A DNA stretch of 52,458 bases, taken from contig CAMAXT010000009.1 in NCBI GenBank assembly GCA_945862295.1, positions 1 through 52,458 of the forward strand, given 5' to 3'. Position 1 is the first letter of the stretch, and every line of letters begins with the position of its first letter. The DNA comes from Pseudobacteriovorax antillogorgiicola (GTDB lineage Bacteria > Bdellovibrionota_B > Oligoflexia > Oligoflexales > CAIYRB01). The notes below the pieces were generated by a model that made no database searches, was not told the origin of the DNA, and saw nothing but the letters and a program-made list of their open reading frames with translations. A program made the translations under genes and the position numbers. Below are positions 42,169 to 51,013 of this stretch, piece after piece.

Positions 42169-43437
42169 ATGACAGCAAATTCTTCAAACACACATACAGG
42201 CAACTCTTTTTTGCTGACGAACATTAGCGAACTCTACACCCTTTCGCCTTTGGCAAAAGAAGGACGATTAACAAACGTTCAGATGTCAGATCTTGGCATG
42301 GAGAGGAACGCCTACCTCGCGATCACAGACGGCAAAGTCGTTGCCTCTGGAACCGGCGAGCCACCAAAGACTTATCAAGCATGGAAAAAGATCGACGCTG
42401 AGGGCCGCTTGGTGCTGCCAGGATTCGTTGATTCACATACCCACCCTATCTTTGCAGGCACCCGTAGCAACGAATTCCTGATGCGCATGAATGGCTCTAG
42501 CTACCAAGAGATCGCCGAAGCTGGTGGTGGCATCAAATCATCGATGACAGCAACTCGCTCAGCGAGTGATGAAGCCTTGGAGCAATCGACTCTAGCCAAT
42601 CTAAAAACACTTCTCTCCTTTGGCATCACTGCAGTTGAATGCAAAACAGGGTACGGGCTTAGTCCCAAAGAAGAATTGAGACTTCTCAAAATTCTCCGCC
42701 GCTGTAAGGACAAAGTTCCCCAGCATCTCTATGTCACATGCTTAGCACTGCACGCCAAGTCACCTGAGTATCCAACTTTTAAAGACTACGCCAACGCCTG
42801 CGAAACCGAGTTGCTTCCTGTCATAAAAAAAGACAGCTTAGCCGACGCGGTCGATGCTTTCATTGAGAAAGGTTATTTTTCTGTCGATGATGTCCGTGAT
42901 TTTTTTCTTACCGCTAAAAAACTCGGCTTAGGTATTCGACTACACGCTGATGAATTCACCGATGCCGGTGGCGGTGCGTTTGCAGCTGAGATCGGGGCAA
43001 TCACGGCTGACCACCTGCAGTTTGCTTCTGACCACTCTATTCAAATGATGGCCACAAGCGGGGTTATCGCTACCCTCTTGCCTGGATCGTCCCTTTATAC
43101 AAAGATCCCTTTTACTGACGGAAAACGTCTCATCCATGCTGGCGTTGCTGTTGCAGTTGCTTCGGATTTCAATCCAGGTTCGTGCGTACTCAACAACCTC
43201 TCACTCATTGCCACCACAGCAGCTATCCACTGCCAAGTTCCACCAGCTGCCGTCTTAGCAGGCGTCACCTATGTACCAGCAGTCTCACTTGGCCTCAAAG
43301 ATTCGAAGGGTGCTTTAGCTAACGGCTTCGACGCCGACTTCACAGTTTGGACACACAGATCATTTGCTGATTGGCTCGCAGATTTCGGAAGAGAAAAACC
43401 CCGCATGGTTTACATACGGGGTCATCAAGTTTATTAA
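42169..43437 (+). CDS. hutI: imidazolonepropionase
   Basis: Hydrolyses 4-imidazolone-5-propanoate to N-formimino-glutamate in histidine degradation. Amidohydrolase features: metal site LPGFVDSHTHPIFAG, the substrate loop SYQEIAEAGGGIKSSMTATR, VECKTGYGL, LHADEFTDAGG with later HLQFAS, ASDFNPGS and the C-terminal GLKDSKGALANGFDADFTVW. Length 422 fits. No other hut gene (hutH, hutU) is near, so the pathway genes must be dispersed. The gene end lies nine bases from the convergent greA stop. Confidence 0.95.
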   Translation: MTANSSNTHTGNSFLLTNISELYTLSPLAKEGRLTNVQMSDLGMERNAYLAITDGKVVASGTGEPPKTYQAWKKIDAEGRLVLPGFVDSHTHPIFAGTRSNEFLMRMNGSSYQEIAEAGGGIKSSMTATRSASDEALEQSTLANLKTLLSFGITAVECKTGYGLSPKEELRLLKILRRCKDKVPQHLYVTCLALHAKSPEYPTFKDYANACETELLPVIKKDSLADAVDAFIEKGYFSVDDVRDFFLTAKKLGLGIRLHADEFTDAGGGAFAAEIGAITADHLQFASDHSIQMMATSGVIATLLPGSSLYTKIPFTDGKRLIHAGVAVAVASDFNPGSCVLNNLSLIATTAAIHCQVPPAAVLAGVTYVPAVSLGLKDSKGALANGFDADFTVWTHRSFADWLADFGREKPRMVYIRGHQVY

Positions 43438-43446
43438 TGCAAAATC

Positions 43447-43926
43447 TTACTTGTAACGCACACCGTCGATACTGTACTCGACAACACCTTTAGGTACGGT
43501 CACTTCAACGATGTCGCCTGTTCTCTTGCCTAAAAGCGCACGAGCAATTGGAGATGAGAGTGAGATCTGACCGTTTTCAAGGTTGGCCTCAATATCGCCG
43601 ACAATACGCAATGTTTTATTGCTTCCAGTCTCTTCATCAGTCATCGTAACCCATGCGCCGAACTTAATGCGATCATCGACCTCGTCGGCGTACTCGATCA
43701 CTTGCGCTCTTGAAATCTTATCATCTAAATCAGCAATACGGCCTTCGATAAAACCTTGCTTCTCTTTCGCTGCTGCGTACTCAGCGTTCTCTGAAAGGTC
43801 TCCGTGTGCTCTAGCTTCTGCAATCTCCGTAATAATGCGTGGGCGTTCAACGGATTTTAAATGATCCAACTCAATCTTAAGTCTTGTATAACCTTCCTTA
43901 GTGAAGGGTACCGTTTCAGTCGCCAT
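43447..43926 (-). CDS. greA: transcription elongation factor GreA
   Basis: Rescues backtracked RNA polymerase by stimulating transcript cleavage. The N-terminal coiled coil carries the basic/acidic tip motif ARAHGDLSENAEYAAAKEKQ (Asp and Glu of the tip that reach the polymerase active site). The C-terminal FKBP-like domain includes RIVGDIEANLENGQISLSSPIARALLGKRTGDIVEV. Length 159 is typical. AGGAA stands before the ATG. It is followed upstream by a FadL-like gene on the same strand, 24 bases from its end, so they may share a transcript. Confidence 0.96.
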   Translation of the reverse strand: MATETVPFTKEGYTRLKIELDHLKSVERPRIITEIAEARAHGDLSENAEYAAAKEKQGFIEGRIADLDDKISRAQVIEYADEVDDRIKFGAWVTMTDEETGSNKTLRIVGDIEANLENGQISLSSPIARALLGKRTGDIVEVTVPKGVVEYSIDGVRYK

Positions 43927-43950
43927 TGCGAAGTTCCTGTCATTCGAGTT

Positions 43951-45339
43951 CTATAAGTTAGAAGTAGCGGAAAACGAAAACGCATACGAAGAAGCCTCGA
44001 CTTCTTGTACTTGGTGGTCTCCCAATTTCTGTGCTTTGCCTGTTCCCTGTTGAAATGTAAAGCCAGCTGCGATTTGGCTATTCGGCTGCACCCACCCAAT
44101 AAATATGCTTTCTCCAATAAAGTCAATACTATCCGCCTGGCCACAATACTTATCTCTGAAGGCCACTTTGCCGCAATTATCTTCTGGAGTGGCGTTATAA
44201 TTGCCTTTTTTGACCTCTGGGCGGGCATCGTTGTTAGTAAACAGACCAATTCGCAGTGGCAACGATGCCGTCATATACCATTCGGTACCCAGGTGAAGGT
44301 TTGTCACTGCATCTTTATTATACTTCGCTTTGCCGCCATATGAAGTCAGTTTTTCGGCATCGGTAACTGCTGTGTGATGCGAGACATCAAATGCGAGAAG
44401 GAACGTTGGCGACGCAAACCACGCCAAGCCAAGGCGCAATTCCGCCGGCCAATCACCAACGGGATTATCTGAGGACGTCGAGGTGATGCTTTCTTGAACG
44501 ACAGCATTGGTCGGCTTACCAGCTTTTAGCAGTTCATATTGCTCAGGAGTAAGACCGTTGATTCTAGTCTCAGTCGCGACGTCAAGATTTTGCGATGCAA
44601 CGATCCCTTTCTTCACTGTCAAACCAAAGGCGACATTTCCTGGAACCGAAACTTGAACGCCCAGGGACGGCTGCATGCCGTAAACAGTTAAATGTTCACG
44701 AACACCGCTTGATAGCACTTGGTAGCCTCCAGAAACAGTTTGTTGGGCGTCTTGATATTCTTGCACGAGCTCATCAGCGCTGAAATAATTTAAGCCAAAA
44801 CCCAGAGCGAGGTTCGGACGTGGACGGTAGCCGACAGCTGCGCCAGCGTAAAACGTCGATGCACGAGCATTCGATGTTCGGTGGTAACGTTCGATGGTCG
44901 TCGCGTTCACTTGCTTATTTTCGATCAGCGTATCTTGATCTTTTAAGTCACCGTCGACATTCGAAATACCAAAGGCAAAAACCAAACCCTCTACATAACG
45001 GTCCAGCTTCTGCAAGCCACCGAAGAACGGTGAAAGTGAACCAGAACTCTCTTCAACGAACGAGTCGTTTCCAAGGGTTTTCTTGTAAGTCGTTTCTTTC
45101 GCGTAAAAGGCATTCGCGGAGCCTTGAATATCGTTAGATAAAGCATACGCAATACCTGCTGGGTTATAAAACACTCCCGAAGCGTCGTCAGAAACGCCCG
45201 CGAAGGCTCCACCGAGCCCAACCGCTCTCGTACCTACTAGAATGTTATTGTAATGGAACTGATCCGCCTTCAATACTGAAGACAGGCAGGTGCTTCCGCC
45301 GAGAATTGCGAGTACTGGTAAAATCGGCTTCAACTTCAT
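43951..45339 (-). CDS. FadL/OmpP1-family outer-membrane transport protein
   Basis: Outer-membrane beta-barrel for uptake of hydrophobic compounds. I start at ATG 45339 (AAAGGA upstream), giving signal peptide MKLKPILPVLAILGG ending about residue 25. The mature N-terminus has the family hallmark VGTRAVGLGGAFAGVSDDASGVFYNPAGIA. Many alternating strands follow, and the protein ends in an aromatic/polar strand SSYAFSFSATSNL. The 462-residue length is typical for the family. It is upstream of greA. The substrate (long-chain fatty acids or aromatics) cannot be told. Confidence 0.88.
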   Translation of the reverse strand: MKLKPILPVLAILGGSTCLSSVLKADQFHYNNILVGTRAVGLGGAFAGVSDDASGVFYNPAGIAYALSNDIQGSANAFYAKETTYKKTLGNDSFVEESSGSLSPFFGGLQKLDRYVEGLVFAFGISNVDGDLKDQDTLIENKQVNATTIERYHRTSNARASTFYAGAAVGYRPRPNLALGFGLNYFSADELVQEYQDAQQTVSGGYQVLSSGVREHLTVYGMQPSLGVQVSVPGNVAFGLTVKKGIVASQNLDVATETRINGLTPEQYELLKAGKPTNAVVQESITSTSSDNPVGDWPAELRLGLAWFASPTFLLAFDVSHHTAVTDAEKLTSYGGKAKYNKDAVTNLHLGTEWYMTASLPLRIGLFTNNDARPEVKKGNYNATPEDNCGKVAFRDKYCGQADSIDFIGESIFIGWVQPNSQIAAGFTFQQGTGKAQKLGDHQVQEVEASSYAFSFSATSNL

Positions 45340-45392
45340 ATCAAATATCCTTTCCTCATGTGTTCTCAAGTAACAGTCTGGTCAATGCTGGC

Positions 45393-46343
45393 TTAGGCTT
45401 CTGGCTTCGGAAGTAACTTAAAAAACTTATTGAAGCGGTCGACACCTTGCGCTCCGATGATATCGCCTGCGTCCATAGATTTAAGCAGCAACGCAATATT
45501 ATCTAAGCGTGTATCGACCGGGGGATGTGTCTTGGATAGATTCTTTAGTTTCTTGTCTTGTTTTTTCCCGAGACGTGACAGGTACTCGGTCAAACCTTTT
45601 GGATCATAACCAGCGCGGATTGCGTATTTAACACCTTCATTATCAGCTTCTTTTTCAAGTTCCGGTCCAAGGCCTTTTTCAGTGATCAAGTTCATGCCGG
45701 CACCGGCTGCTTGTAAAATATTTAAACTTGCACCGGAAGATCCTGAAAGGTATTTCGCTAACATCGCACCGGCACCTGTCTCTTCAACCTTTGGTCGCTC
45801 GCGAAATTTTGCGGCATTGTAGTTTTTGTCATTGCCGCTAGCTTTTTGCTCCGAAAGTTTTTTAAGCTCGGATTCTTTCATCTTTTTAAGTTCGTCATAC
45901 ATGTGTTTTTTGCCAACATGGGCAACTTCGTGGCCAAGTATAGCTGCCAGCTCTGCTTCGTTTTTTGCAGCACGGATTGCGCCAAGCGTTACAAGTACAT
46001 AACCACCAGGACAAGCAAAGGCGTTGATCGATTCATGCTTTAGAATACCGAACATATATTTTCGTTCTGGGAAATCACTGTAGCTAGCAACATAATTGCC
46101 AACTTGATTAAGGTAGCCATCTAGCTTCACGTCATCAACGACGCCGTAGTACGCTAACAGTCGACCCGCCATGTTGCGGCCGATTTCGATTTCAGCACGA
46201 TACTCATCGAGGGCTTTCGCATCTTCTTTCGAAAGAGGAATCGACGCTTCTTTGCTTTTCTGTTTGGCGGTACACGCTGCAATCCCGCTTACAAGGACGC
46301 CAATCGCCACTGCAACCACGACTTTACTAGATAGAGATCTCAT
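45393..46343 (-). CDS. M48-family zinc metallopeptidase lipoprotein
   Basis: Lipidated periplasmic peptidase of the BepA/LoiP type that degrades or chaperones outer-membrane proteins. Lipobox GIAAC (Cys24). HExxH motif in AAILGHEVAHVGKKHM (His138, Glu139, His142), third ligand in LEKEADNEGVKYAIRAGYDP, and the preceding NAFACPGGYVLVTLGAI segment typical of the family. A Lys-rich insert (about 150-190) follows the active site. No TPR domain. GGGAGC lies before the ATG. It is followed by the FadL-like gene after about 54 bases, so the two may be one operon. Confidence 0.92.
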   Translation of the reverse strand: MRSLSSKVVVAVAIGVLVSGIAACTAKQKSKEASIPLSKEDAKALDEYRAEIEIGRNMAGRLLAYYGVVDDVKLDGYLNQVGNYVASYSDFPERKYMFGILKHESINAFACPGGYVLVTLGAIRAAKNEAELAAILGHEVAHVGKKHMYDELKKMKESELKKLSEQKASGNDKNYNAAKFRERPKVEETGAGAMLAKYLSGSSGASLNILQAAGAGMNLITEKGLGPELEKEADNEGVKYAIRAGYDPKGLTEYLSRLGKKQDKKLKNLSKTHPPVDTRLDNIALLLKSMDAGDIIGAQGVDRFNKFFKLLPKPEA

Positions 46344-46529
46344 TCGTCAGGCTCCCGGGACGTTTAATGCCCCTGATCAGAACTGAAGGAACGCCAAAAA
46401 AATAAAAACGGATTAATTCCGCTTTGCATTATTGACGGCATAAAGTTTCAAAATTAACGTTCTGGAACGTATTGTTAATAGGTTAGCGGATTAAAAGTAC
46501 GGGAGCAATGGGACGGGATTTTTATCTAC

Positions 46530-46556
46530 AAAAAAAAAGCCGGCTATTGCCGACTT
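46530..46556 (-). terminator. terminator of SH3-domain gene
   Basis: Minus strand: AAGTCGGC-(AATA)-GCCGGCTT stem (46537-46556, one G-U pair) followed by nine T (46530-46538 complement). It lies 33 bases after the stop at 46589. Confidence 0.9.
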
Positions 46557-46588
46557 TTGGTTAGTTATTTTTTGAGCATTGAAACGCT

Positions 46589-47122
46589 TTATTGTGCCAA
46601 AGCTTTCTTTTCGATTTCAGCGAGGATGTCGCTACCAAGAGCTTCAAGCTCTTTCTGCCGAGGATTGATGTCTTCCATCGCAAACACTGCGCGCAGGTTC
46701 GGTCTTAGCGCGCTGGCGTTACCTGCTGAATCGTCATCAGCTAGTCCACGCACACCCATTACTGCTGATCGTTGGCGAGAGTCATCTGAATCTTCTTCGG
46801 TACGACCTTGTTTGACTGCATTTTTAATTGCCTTAGCAAGATTTCCGCCGGCTTCAGCATTGTGCTTTACAGCAAGCACCGACACAAATCCTGTGGCGCC
46901 TTCTTTTGTTTTAACTTCCCAGAACATTCCTTTGCGTTCGACCGACTCAACCGCTTCGCCAGTTTTTAAAGTGCCAAGCACTTCGCTTTTGTTGGTCGCT
47001 TCTTTGTAAATATCGATGTCTTTTTTTGCTTCGACCTGAGCCGCAAGAGCAGCACTTCCACCGCCAATAAGTGGCAACAAAATCAGAGCCTTAAGGAGTT
47101 TTTTTGAAATTTTAGCAATCAT
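46589..47122 (-). CDS. exported SH3b-domain protein
   Basis: A 177-residue protein with signal peptide about 1-28 (SAALAAQ). An SH3b domain covers about 30-88 (VEAKKDIDIYKEATNKSEVLGTL is its first half; it ends EGATGFVSVLAVK), a module that often binds cell wall peptides. Beyond it the sequence is Lys/Glu/Asp rich with a helix at the end (QKELEALGSDILAEIEKKA). A cell-envelope role is likely; the target is unknown. It has its own terminator and a roughly 105-base upstream gap to tyrS. Confidence 0.78.
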   Translation of the reverse strand: MIAKISKKLLKALILLPLIGGGSAALAAQVEAKKDIDIYKEATNKSEVLGTLKTGEAVESVERKGMFWEVKTKEGATGFVSVLAVKHNAEAGGNLAKAIKNAVKQGRTEEDSDDSRQRSAVMGVRGLADDDSAGNASALRPNLRAVFAMEDINPRQKELEALGSDILAEIEKKALAQ

Positions 47123-47227
47123 ATTGGCGCCTTATCTCATGTTTAATCCCCAATGACACCGACCAGGTAAACCAGGATAGCCATTGGGTACTTGATAAAG
47201 TTCGGAAACCCAGCAAAAAACCTTGAA

Positions 47228-48463
47228 CTAATCCGAAATTTTCAAACGATAATAGTGCTTTTTACCCTTACGGATAAGTACACCATCAGAAGAAGCCAGG
47301 GCAGTTCTTGGAATAGTATAGCCTAGATCTGAAATTTTCTCGCCATCGATGGTCAACCCACCCTGGCTCAAAAGCCGGCGGCCCTCGGCCTTGGATTCGA
47401 GGATGCCGGATAGCACTAATCCTTCGAGGACATTGAGCCCTTCTCCCACTTGCGCAGCTGTTAAGGTATGCAATGGGCCATCACCTTCACCGCTTGCACC
47501 CGCAGCAAAGAGTGCAGCAGCGGCTTCTTTCGCTTTCAAAGCTTCATCATTGCCGTGCAATAATTTTGTTGCTTCGAAAGCCAAAGTAATTTTCGCATCG
47601 TTGATTTTTGCACCTTCAAGGGCAGATAACTTTGAAATGTCTGCCATCGGAAGATCAGTGAAAAACGCCAAACAGTCTTTTACTTTTGCATCCTCAACAT
47701 TGCGCCAAAACTGAAAGTATTCATAAGGCGAAGTTAGAGCTGGATCAAGCCAGACGGCCCCTTTTTCTGTTTTCCCCATTTTCTTGCCGTCAGAAGTCGT
47801 TAAAAGAGGAAAAGTAAAACAGAAAGATTTACCGTTTCCTAGTCGACGAACAAGTTCCATGCCGCCAAGCATATTACTCCACTGATCATCACCACCCGTT
47901 TGCACTGTGCATTGTTCGGCGCGGTAGAGATGGAGAAAATCGTATGACTGCAAAATCATGTAATTAAATTCGAGAAACGACAGGCCTTTTTCTAGGCGCT
48001 GCTTAAAACAATCTGCTGTCAGCATGCGGTTGACGCTAAAATGGGGGCCAATCTCTCTCAGGAGAGGCAAGTACATTAATGGAGCTAGCCAATCAGCGTT
48101 GTTGACCATGATCCCTTTACTTGGGCTGGAAAAATCGATGAAATGGCTAAGTTGTTTTTTAATGTTTTCCATGTTTGATCGAATCTGTTCTTGAGAAAGC
48201 ATTTGCCGCATGTCGGTTTTCCCAGACGGATCACCGATTAAAGCGGTGCCGCCTCCCACGAGTGCTACGACTCGATGCCCCGCCTGCTGCCACCGGCGCA
48301 GACCCATGATCGGTATCAAATGACCAATGTGTAAACTAGCTGCCGTCGGATCAAACCCGTTATAGGCTGTGCGGACACCACTACCCAAATGCTCTTTAAG
48401 CTCGTCCTCGTGGGTGATCTGGGCGACCATGCCCCGCTCTTGCATCGTTTCTAGAAAGCCCAT
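47228..48463 (-). CDS. tyrS: tyrosyl-tRNA synthetase
   Basis: Class I synthetase that charges tRNA-Tyr. HIGH motif in ASLHIGHLIPI (after YNGFDPTA), VALVGGGTALIGDPSGK, FLEFNYMILQSYDF, QTGGDDQWSNMLGG, and the KMSKS loop as KKMGKTEKGAVWLDP. A C-terminal S4 RNA-binding domain (about 345-411) ends the protein. The MGKTEKGAVWL variant and an insert near residues 300-330 suggest the TyrRS form close to TyrZ. Length 411 is usual. It is divergent from the CobU-like gene across about 148 bases. Confidence 0.96.
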   Translation of the reverse strand: MGFLETMQERGMVAQITHEDELKEHLGSGVRTAYNGFDPTAASLHIGHLIPIMGLRRWQQAGHRVVALVGGGTALIGDPSGKTDMRQMLSQEQIRSNMENIKKQLSHFIDFSSPSKGIMVNNADWLAPLMYLPLLREIGPHFSVNRMLTADCFKQRLEKGLSFLEFNYMILQSYDFLHLYRAEQCTVQTGGDDQWSNMLGGMELVRRLGNGKSFCFTFPLLTTSDGKKMGKTEKGAVWLDPALTSPYEYFQFWRNVEDAKVKDCLAFFTDLPMADISKLSALEGAKINDAKITLAFEATKLLHGNDEALKAKEAAAALFAAGASGEGDGPLHTLTAAQVGEGLNVLEGLVLSGILESKAEGRRLLSQGGLTIDGEKISDLGYTIPRTALASSDGVLIRKGKKHYYRLKISD

Positions 48464-48611
48464 GGCCCGTTTTTTCCTGTGCTGAACACACGTCAGTCAA
48501 ACTAACGGTGGAGATATTTGTGTCGATTTTAAAACACAGATTGCATCTGTGCTCTTGCAAATTTAACCTGTCAGCTAAAGTAACACAATCGGTACCGCCT
48601 CTGGAGACCCC

Positions 48612-49187
48612 GTGACGTCAAAACTGCTCAATAAACTGCCCTCCCCGGTCCTTATCACCGGACCGGCATTTAGCGGGAAATCTAGCCTGGCACAGCAAAT
48701 CATGGGACCAAGAGAACCAGTAACCGTCATCGGCACCTCAACCATTGACTCAGTACTCATCAAAAGCCGGATCAATACACTGAAAGGACAACGTCCAGGC
48801 GGCTGGCAAACTATTGACCATCCTAACGATGTGGCTGCTGAACTTGCCAATGCAGTCCAGCTAGGCCATGGGGTACTCCTTGATAGCTTCTCACTTTGGC
48901 TTGCCCACCGACTTTTCCAGCAAGCTGCGCGCTTGCCGCAAGAAGAGTCGCAAGTCGCAGAGCAGGTCAACACCGATATCGAAGAAGTCATCAAAGTTTT
49001 GAAGAAGACGACCGATGCCCGCATAGTCATCGTTACCGCCGAGGCAGGAGCAGGACCCTCCCCTGATCGGCCGGCGGAACGCTTATTCCGCATGCTTCTT
49101 GGCACTGCTAATTGCAGGTTAGCAGCACTTTGCCACAGTGTCATCGATGTCCGTTGCGGTATTCCTATTGTGATAAAAGAATCCTAG
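48612..49187 (+). CDS. CobU-like P-loop kinase lacking guanylylation histidine
   Basis: Matches the adenosylcobinamide kinase/guanylyltransferase CobU in length (191) and layout: P-loop LITGPAFSGKSSLA (17-24), VTVIGTSTID, RINTLKGQRPGGWQTIDHP, VLLDSFSLWLAHRLF, IVTAEAGAGPSPDRPAERLFRMLLG and GIPIVIK. In CobU the histidine of R-I-x-H-H-K/R that becomes guanylylated follows RI; here those positions are Thr-Leu. The kinase step may survive, but GTP transfer should not. No cobalamin genes are near. GTG start with GGAG five bases upstream. It ends 26 bases before the next plus-strand gene, suggesting one transcript. Confidence 0.78.
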   Translation: MTSKLLNKLPSPVLITGPAFSGKSSLAQQIMGPREPVTVIGTSTIDSVLIKSRINTLKGQRPGGWQTIDHPNDVAAELANAVQLGHGVLLDSFSLWLAHRLFQQAARLPQEESQVAEQVNTDIEEVIKVLKKTTDARIVIVTAEAGAGPSPDRPAERLFRMLLGTANCRLAALCHSVIDVRCGIPIVIKES

Positions 49188-49213
49188 AACCTTGAACGAA
49201 GAAAAGAGGCAGC

Positions 49214-50266
49214 ATGCATCGCTGGATGATATACGGAGCAAATGGATACTCGGCAGGACTTATCATCGACCTGGCAAAAAAAGCTGGGCACGATGTTATC
49301 CTCGCCGGTCGCAATGCTCAAGCCGTGATGGAACTCGGAAAAAAACACGGGTTACAGACCTGCTGTTTTGGACTTGATGACAAAGCCGTCATTGTAAAAT
49401 GCCTACAAAAAATCGAAATCGTTCTCAACTGTGCCGGCCCGTTTTCTAAAACGGCAAAAGCTATGGTTGAAGCCTGCATAGAAACAAAAACCATTTATCT
49501 CGACATCACCGGAGAAATCGATGTTTTCGAGATGGTCCATAGCAAACACGATGCCCTAGTCAAGGCTGGAACCACCGCCATTCCAGGCGTTGGCTTCGAT
49601 GTCGTACCGTCAGACTGTTTAGCAAAAATGCTAAGCGAGCGTGTACCAGACGCAACAAGCTTGGAGTTAGCGTTCTATCCGAAGGACAGTCGCTTTAGTC
49701 CCGGCACGATGAAAACCATGGTCGAAGGACTTTCTAGTGGCGGCCGCATCCGCAAAGACGGCGAGATCGTGCAAGTGCCAGCAGCTTACGAAATCAAAGA
49801 CATTGCATTTAAAGACGGTAGACCAAAAACTTGCGCTACCATTCCTTGGGGCGACGTGTCGACCGCTTGGCACTCGACAAAAATCCCCAATATCAAAGTA
49901 TTTACCACTACGACAGACGCTACTTTAAAATCCATGCGCATGTCACGCTACACAGGATGGCTGTTTGGAATTTCGCCAATTCAAAAACTCGCAAAGGAGC
50001 TTATTGGCCGAAAAATTAAAGGTCCGGACGCCGAAACACGCGCAAAAGCCCGAACACTATTTTGGGGCGAAGCTAAATCTCCTGACGGAAAAACCGTTAC
50101 CATGAGAATGGAAACACCTGAAGGTTACTCGCTAACCGCAGAATCTGCCTTAAAATGCGTCGAACACTGCCTGAGCCGACGTCCCGCTCCCGGAGCCCTA
50201 ACACCTTCATTAGCTTTTGGTGCAGGTTTTGTGAAAGAATTAACTGGGGTGACTATTGATCCATGA
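49214..50266 (+). CDS. saccharopine-dehydrogenase-like NAD(P) reductase
   Basis: A 350-residue soluble enzyme with an N-terminal Rossmann fold (MIYGANGYSAGLIIDLA, ILAGRN) and the family's LNCAGPFSKTAKAMVEAC, YLDITGEIDVFE and AIPGVGFDVVPSDCLA segments. These place it with saccharopine-dehydrogenase-like reductases and trans-acting enoyl reductases rather than true lysine-pathway enzymes. ATG preceded by GAGGC. It follows the CobU-like gene closely. The substrate is unknown; lipid or polyketide double-bond reduction is one documented role in the wider family. Confidence 0.85.
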   Translation: MHRWMIYGANGYSAGLIIDLAKKAGHDVILAGRNAQAVMELGKKHGLQTCCFGLDDKAVIVKCLQKIEIVLNCAGPFSKTAKAMVEACIETKTIYLDITGEIDVFEMVHSKHDALVKAGTTAIPGVGFDVVPSDCLAKMLSERVPDATSLELAFYPKDSRFSPGTMKTMVEGLSSGGRIRKDGEIVQVPAAYEIKDIAFKDGRPKTCATIPWGDVSTAWHSTKIPNIKVFTTTTDATLKSMRMSRYTGWLFGISPIQKLAKELIGRKIKGPDAETRAKARTLFWGEAKSPDGKTVTMRMETPEGYSLTAESALKCVEHCLSRRPAPGALTPSLAFGAGFVKELTGVTIDP

Positions 50267-50336
50267 AAGTCCCCTTTTTAGTGCCACAGCCGTTTTCTTA
50301 TGGTATAAATATATAAATTTCCGGAGGATTTGCGTC

Positions 50337-50957
50337 ATGCGTTTACTGAGTAGTCTAATTGCAACAGCATCCGTTTTATTTTGTTCAGGTACGTCCTTCG
50401 CTCTTTTTGACGGCGAAGTTTTAGTTGGTAAGAGATGGTATAAATTCGAAACCGACGGTGGCAAAACAACTAGTGTCGTATCTGATGAAATGTATGCAGC
50501 TGTTCACTTAGATCCGATTCCGGTTATTCCCATTGGCTTTGGCCTTGGTGCAATCGCTGGCGATCTAAAAAAAGAAGATTTCTATGGCGAGGGTGTGGAA
50601 GAAGCAAAACTAGTAGAGCTAGATCTTGAAGTCAAAGCCTGGATTCCAATGGTTCCGGTAGTGACCCCATTCATAAAAGTGAAAGTGCCACTATCAGCTA
50701 AACTTGCAATGAAGGGCAAGGATGCTGCCGGAGCTGACTATGCGAGTTTATATAAACTTACTGGTATGCACCTGAATGTCGGAGTTCTTTACCCGGTCAT
50801 TCCCCTTATAAAGATCGTCTTTGAAGTCGGCAAAAGCACGCAAAAACGAGAACTCGAAGAGTATAAAGTTGCTTCTATAAAGCAGACTTTAGCAGGAGTA
50901 AAAAAAGAGAACACCAATTCTGACAACCTTTTATTAGGCGTACAGATCGGCTTCTAA
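50337..50957 (+). CDS. small outer-membrane beta-barrel-like protein
   Basis: Exported protein, about 206 residues. I start at ATG 50337 because GGAGG lies nine bases upstream and it gives a signal peptide MRLLSSLIATASVLF ending about residue 22 (SFALF). The mature part alternates short strands with Pro/Val-rich loops (DPIPVIPIGFGLGAI, LDLEVKAWIPMVPVVTPFIKVKV) and ends in LLLGVQIGF, a C-terminal Phe typical of outer-membrane barrels. I do not recognise the family. Followed by a bidirectional terminator. Confidence 0.65.
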   Translation: MRLLSSLIATASVLFCSGTSFALFDGEVLVGKRWYKFETDGGKTTSVVSDEMYAAVHLDPIPVIPIGFGLGAIAGDLKKEDFYGEGVEEAKLVELDLEVKAWIPMVPVVTPFIKVKVPLSAKLAMKGKDAAGADYASLYKLTGMHLNVGVLYPVIPLIKIVFEVGKSTQKRELEEYKVASIKQTLAGVKKENTNSDNLLLGVQIGF

Positions 50958-50974
50958 TGCTTTCTGTTTGACAT

Positions 50975-51013
50975 AAAAAAATCGACTCAGATCATCACGA
51001 GTCGATTTTTTTT
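50975..51013. terminator. bidirectional terminator
   Basis: AAAAAAATCGACTC (50975-50988) and GAGTCGATTTTTTTT (50999-51013) form a perfect stem with T-runs on both strands, closing the outer-membrane gene on the plus strand and the PaiB-like gene on the minus strand. The PaiB-like stop codon sits in the loop. Confidence 0.92.
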
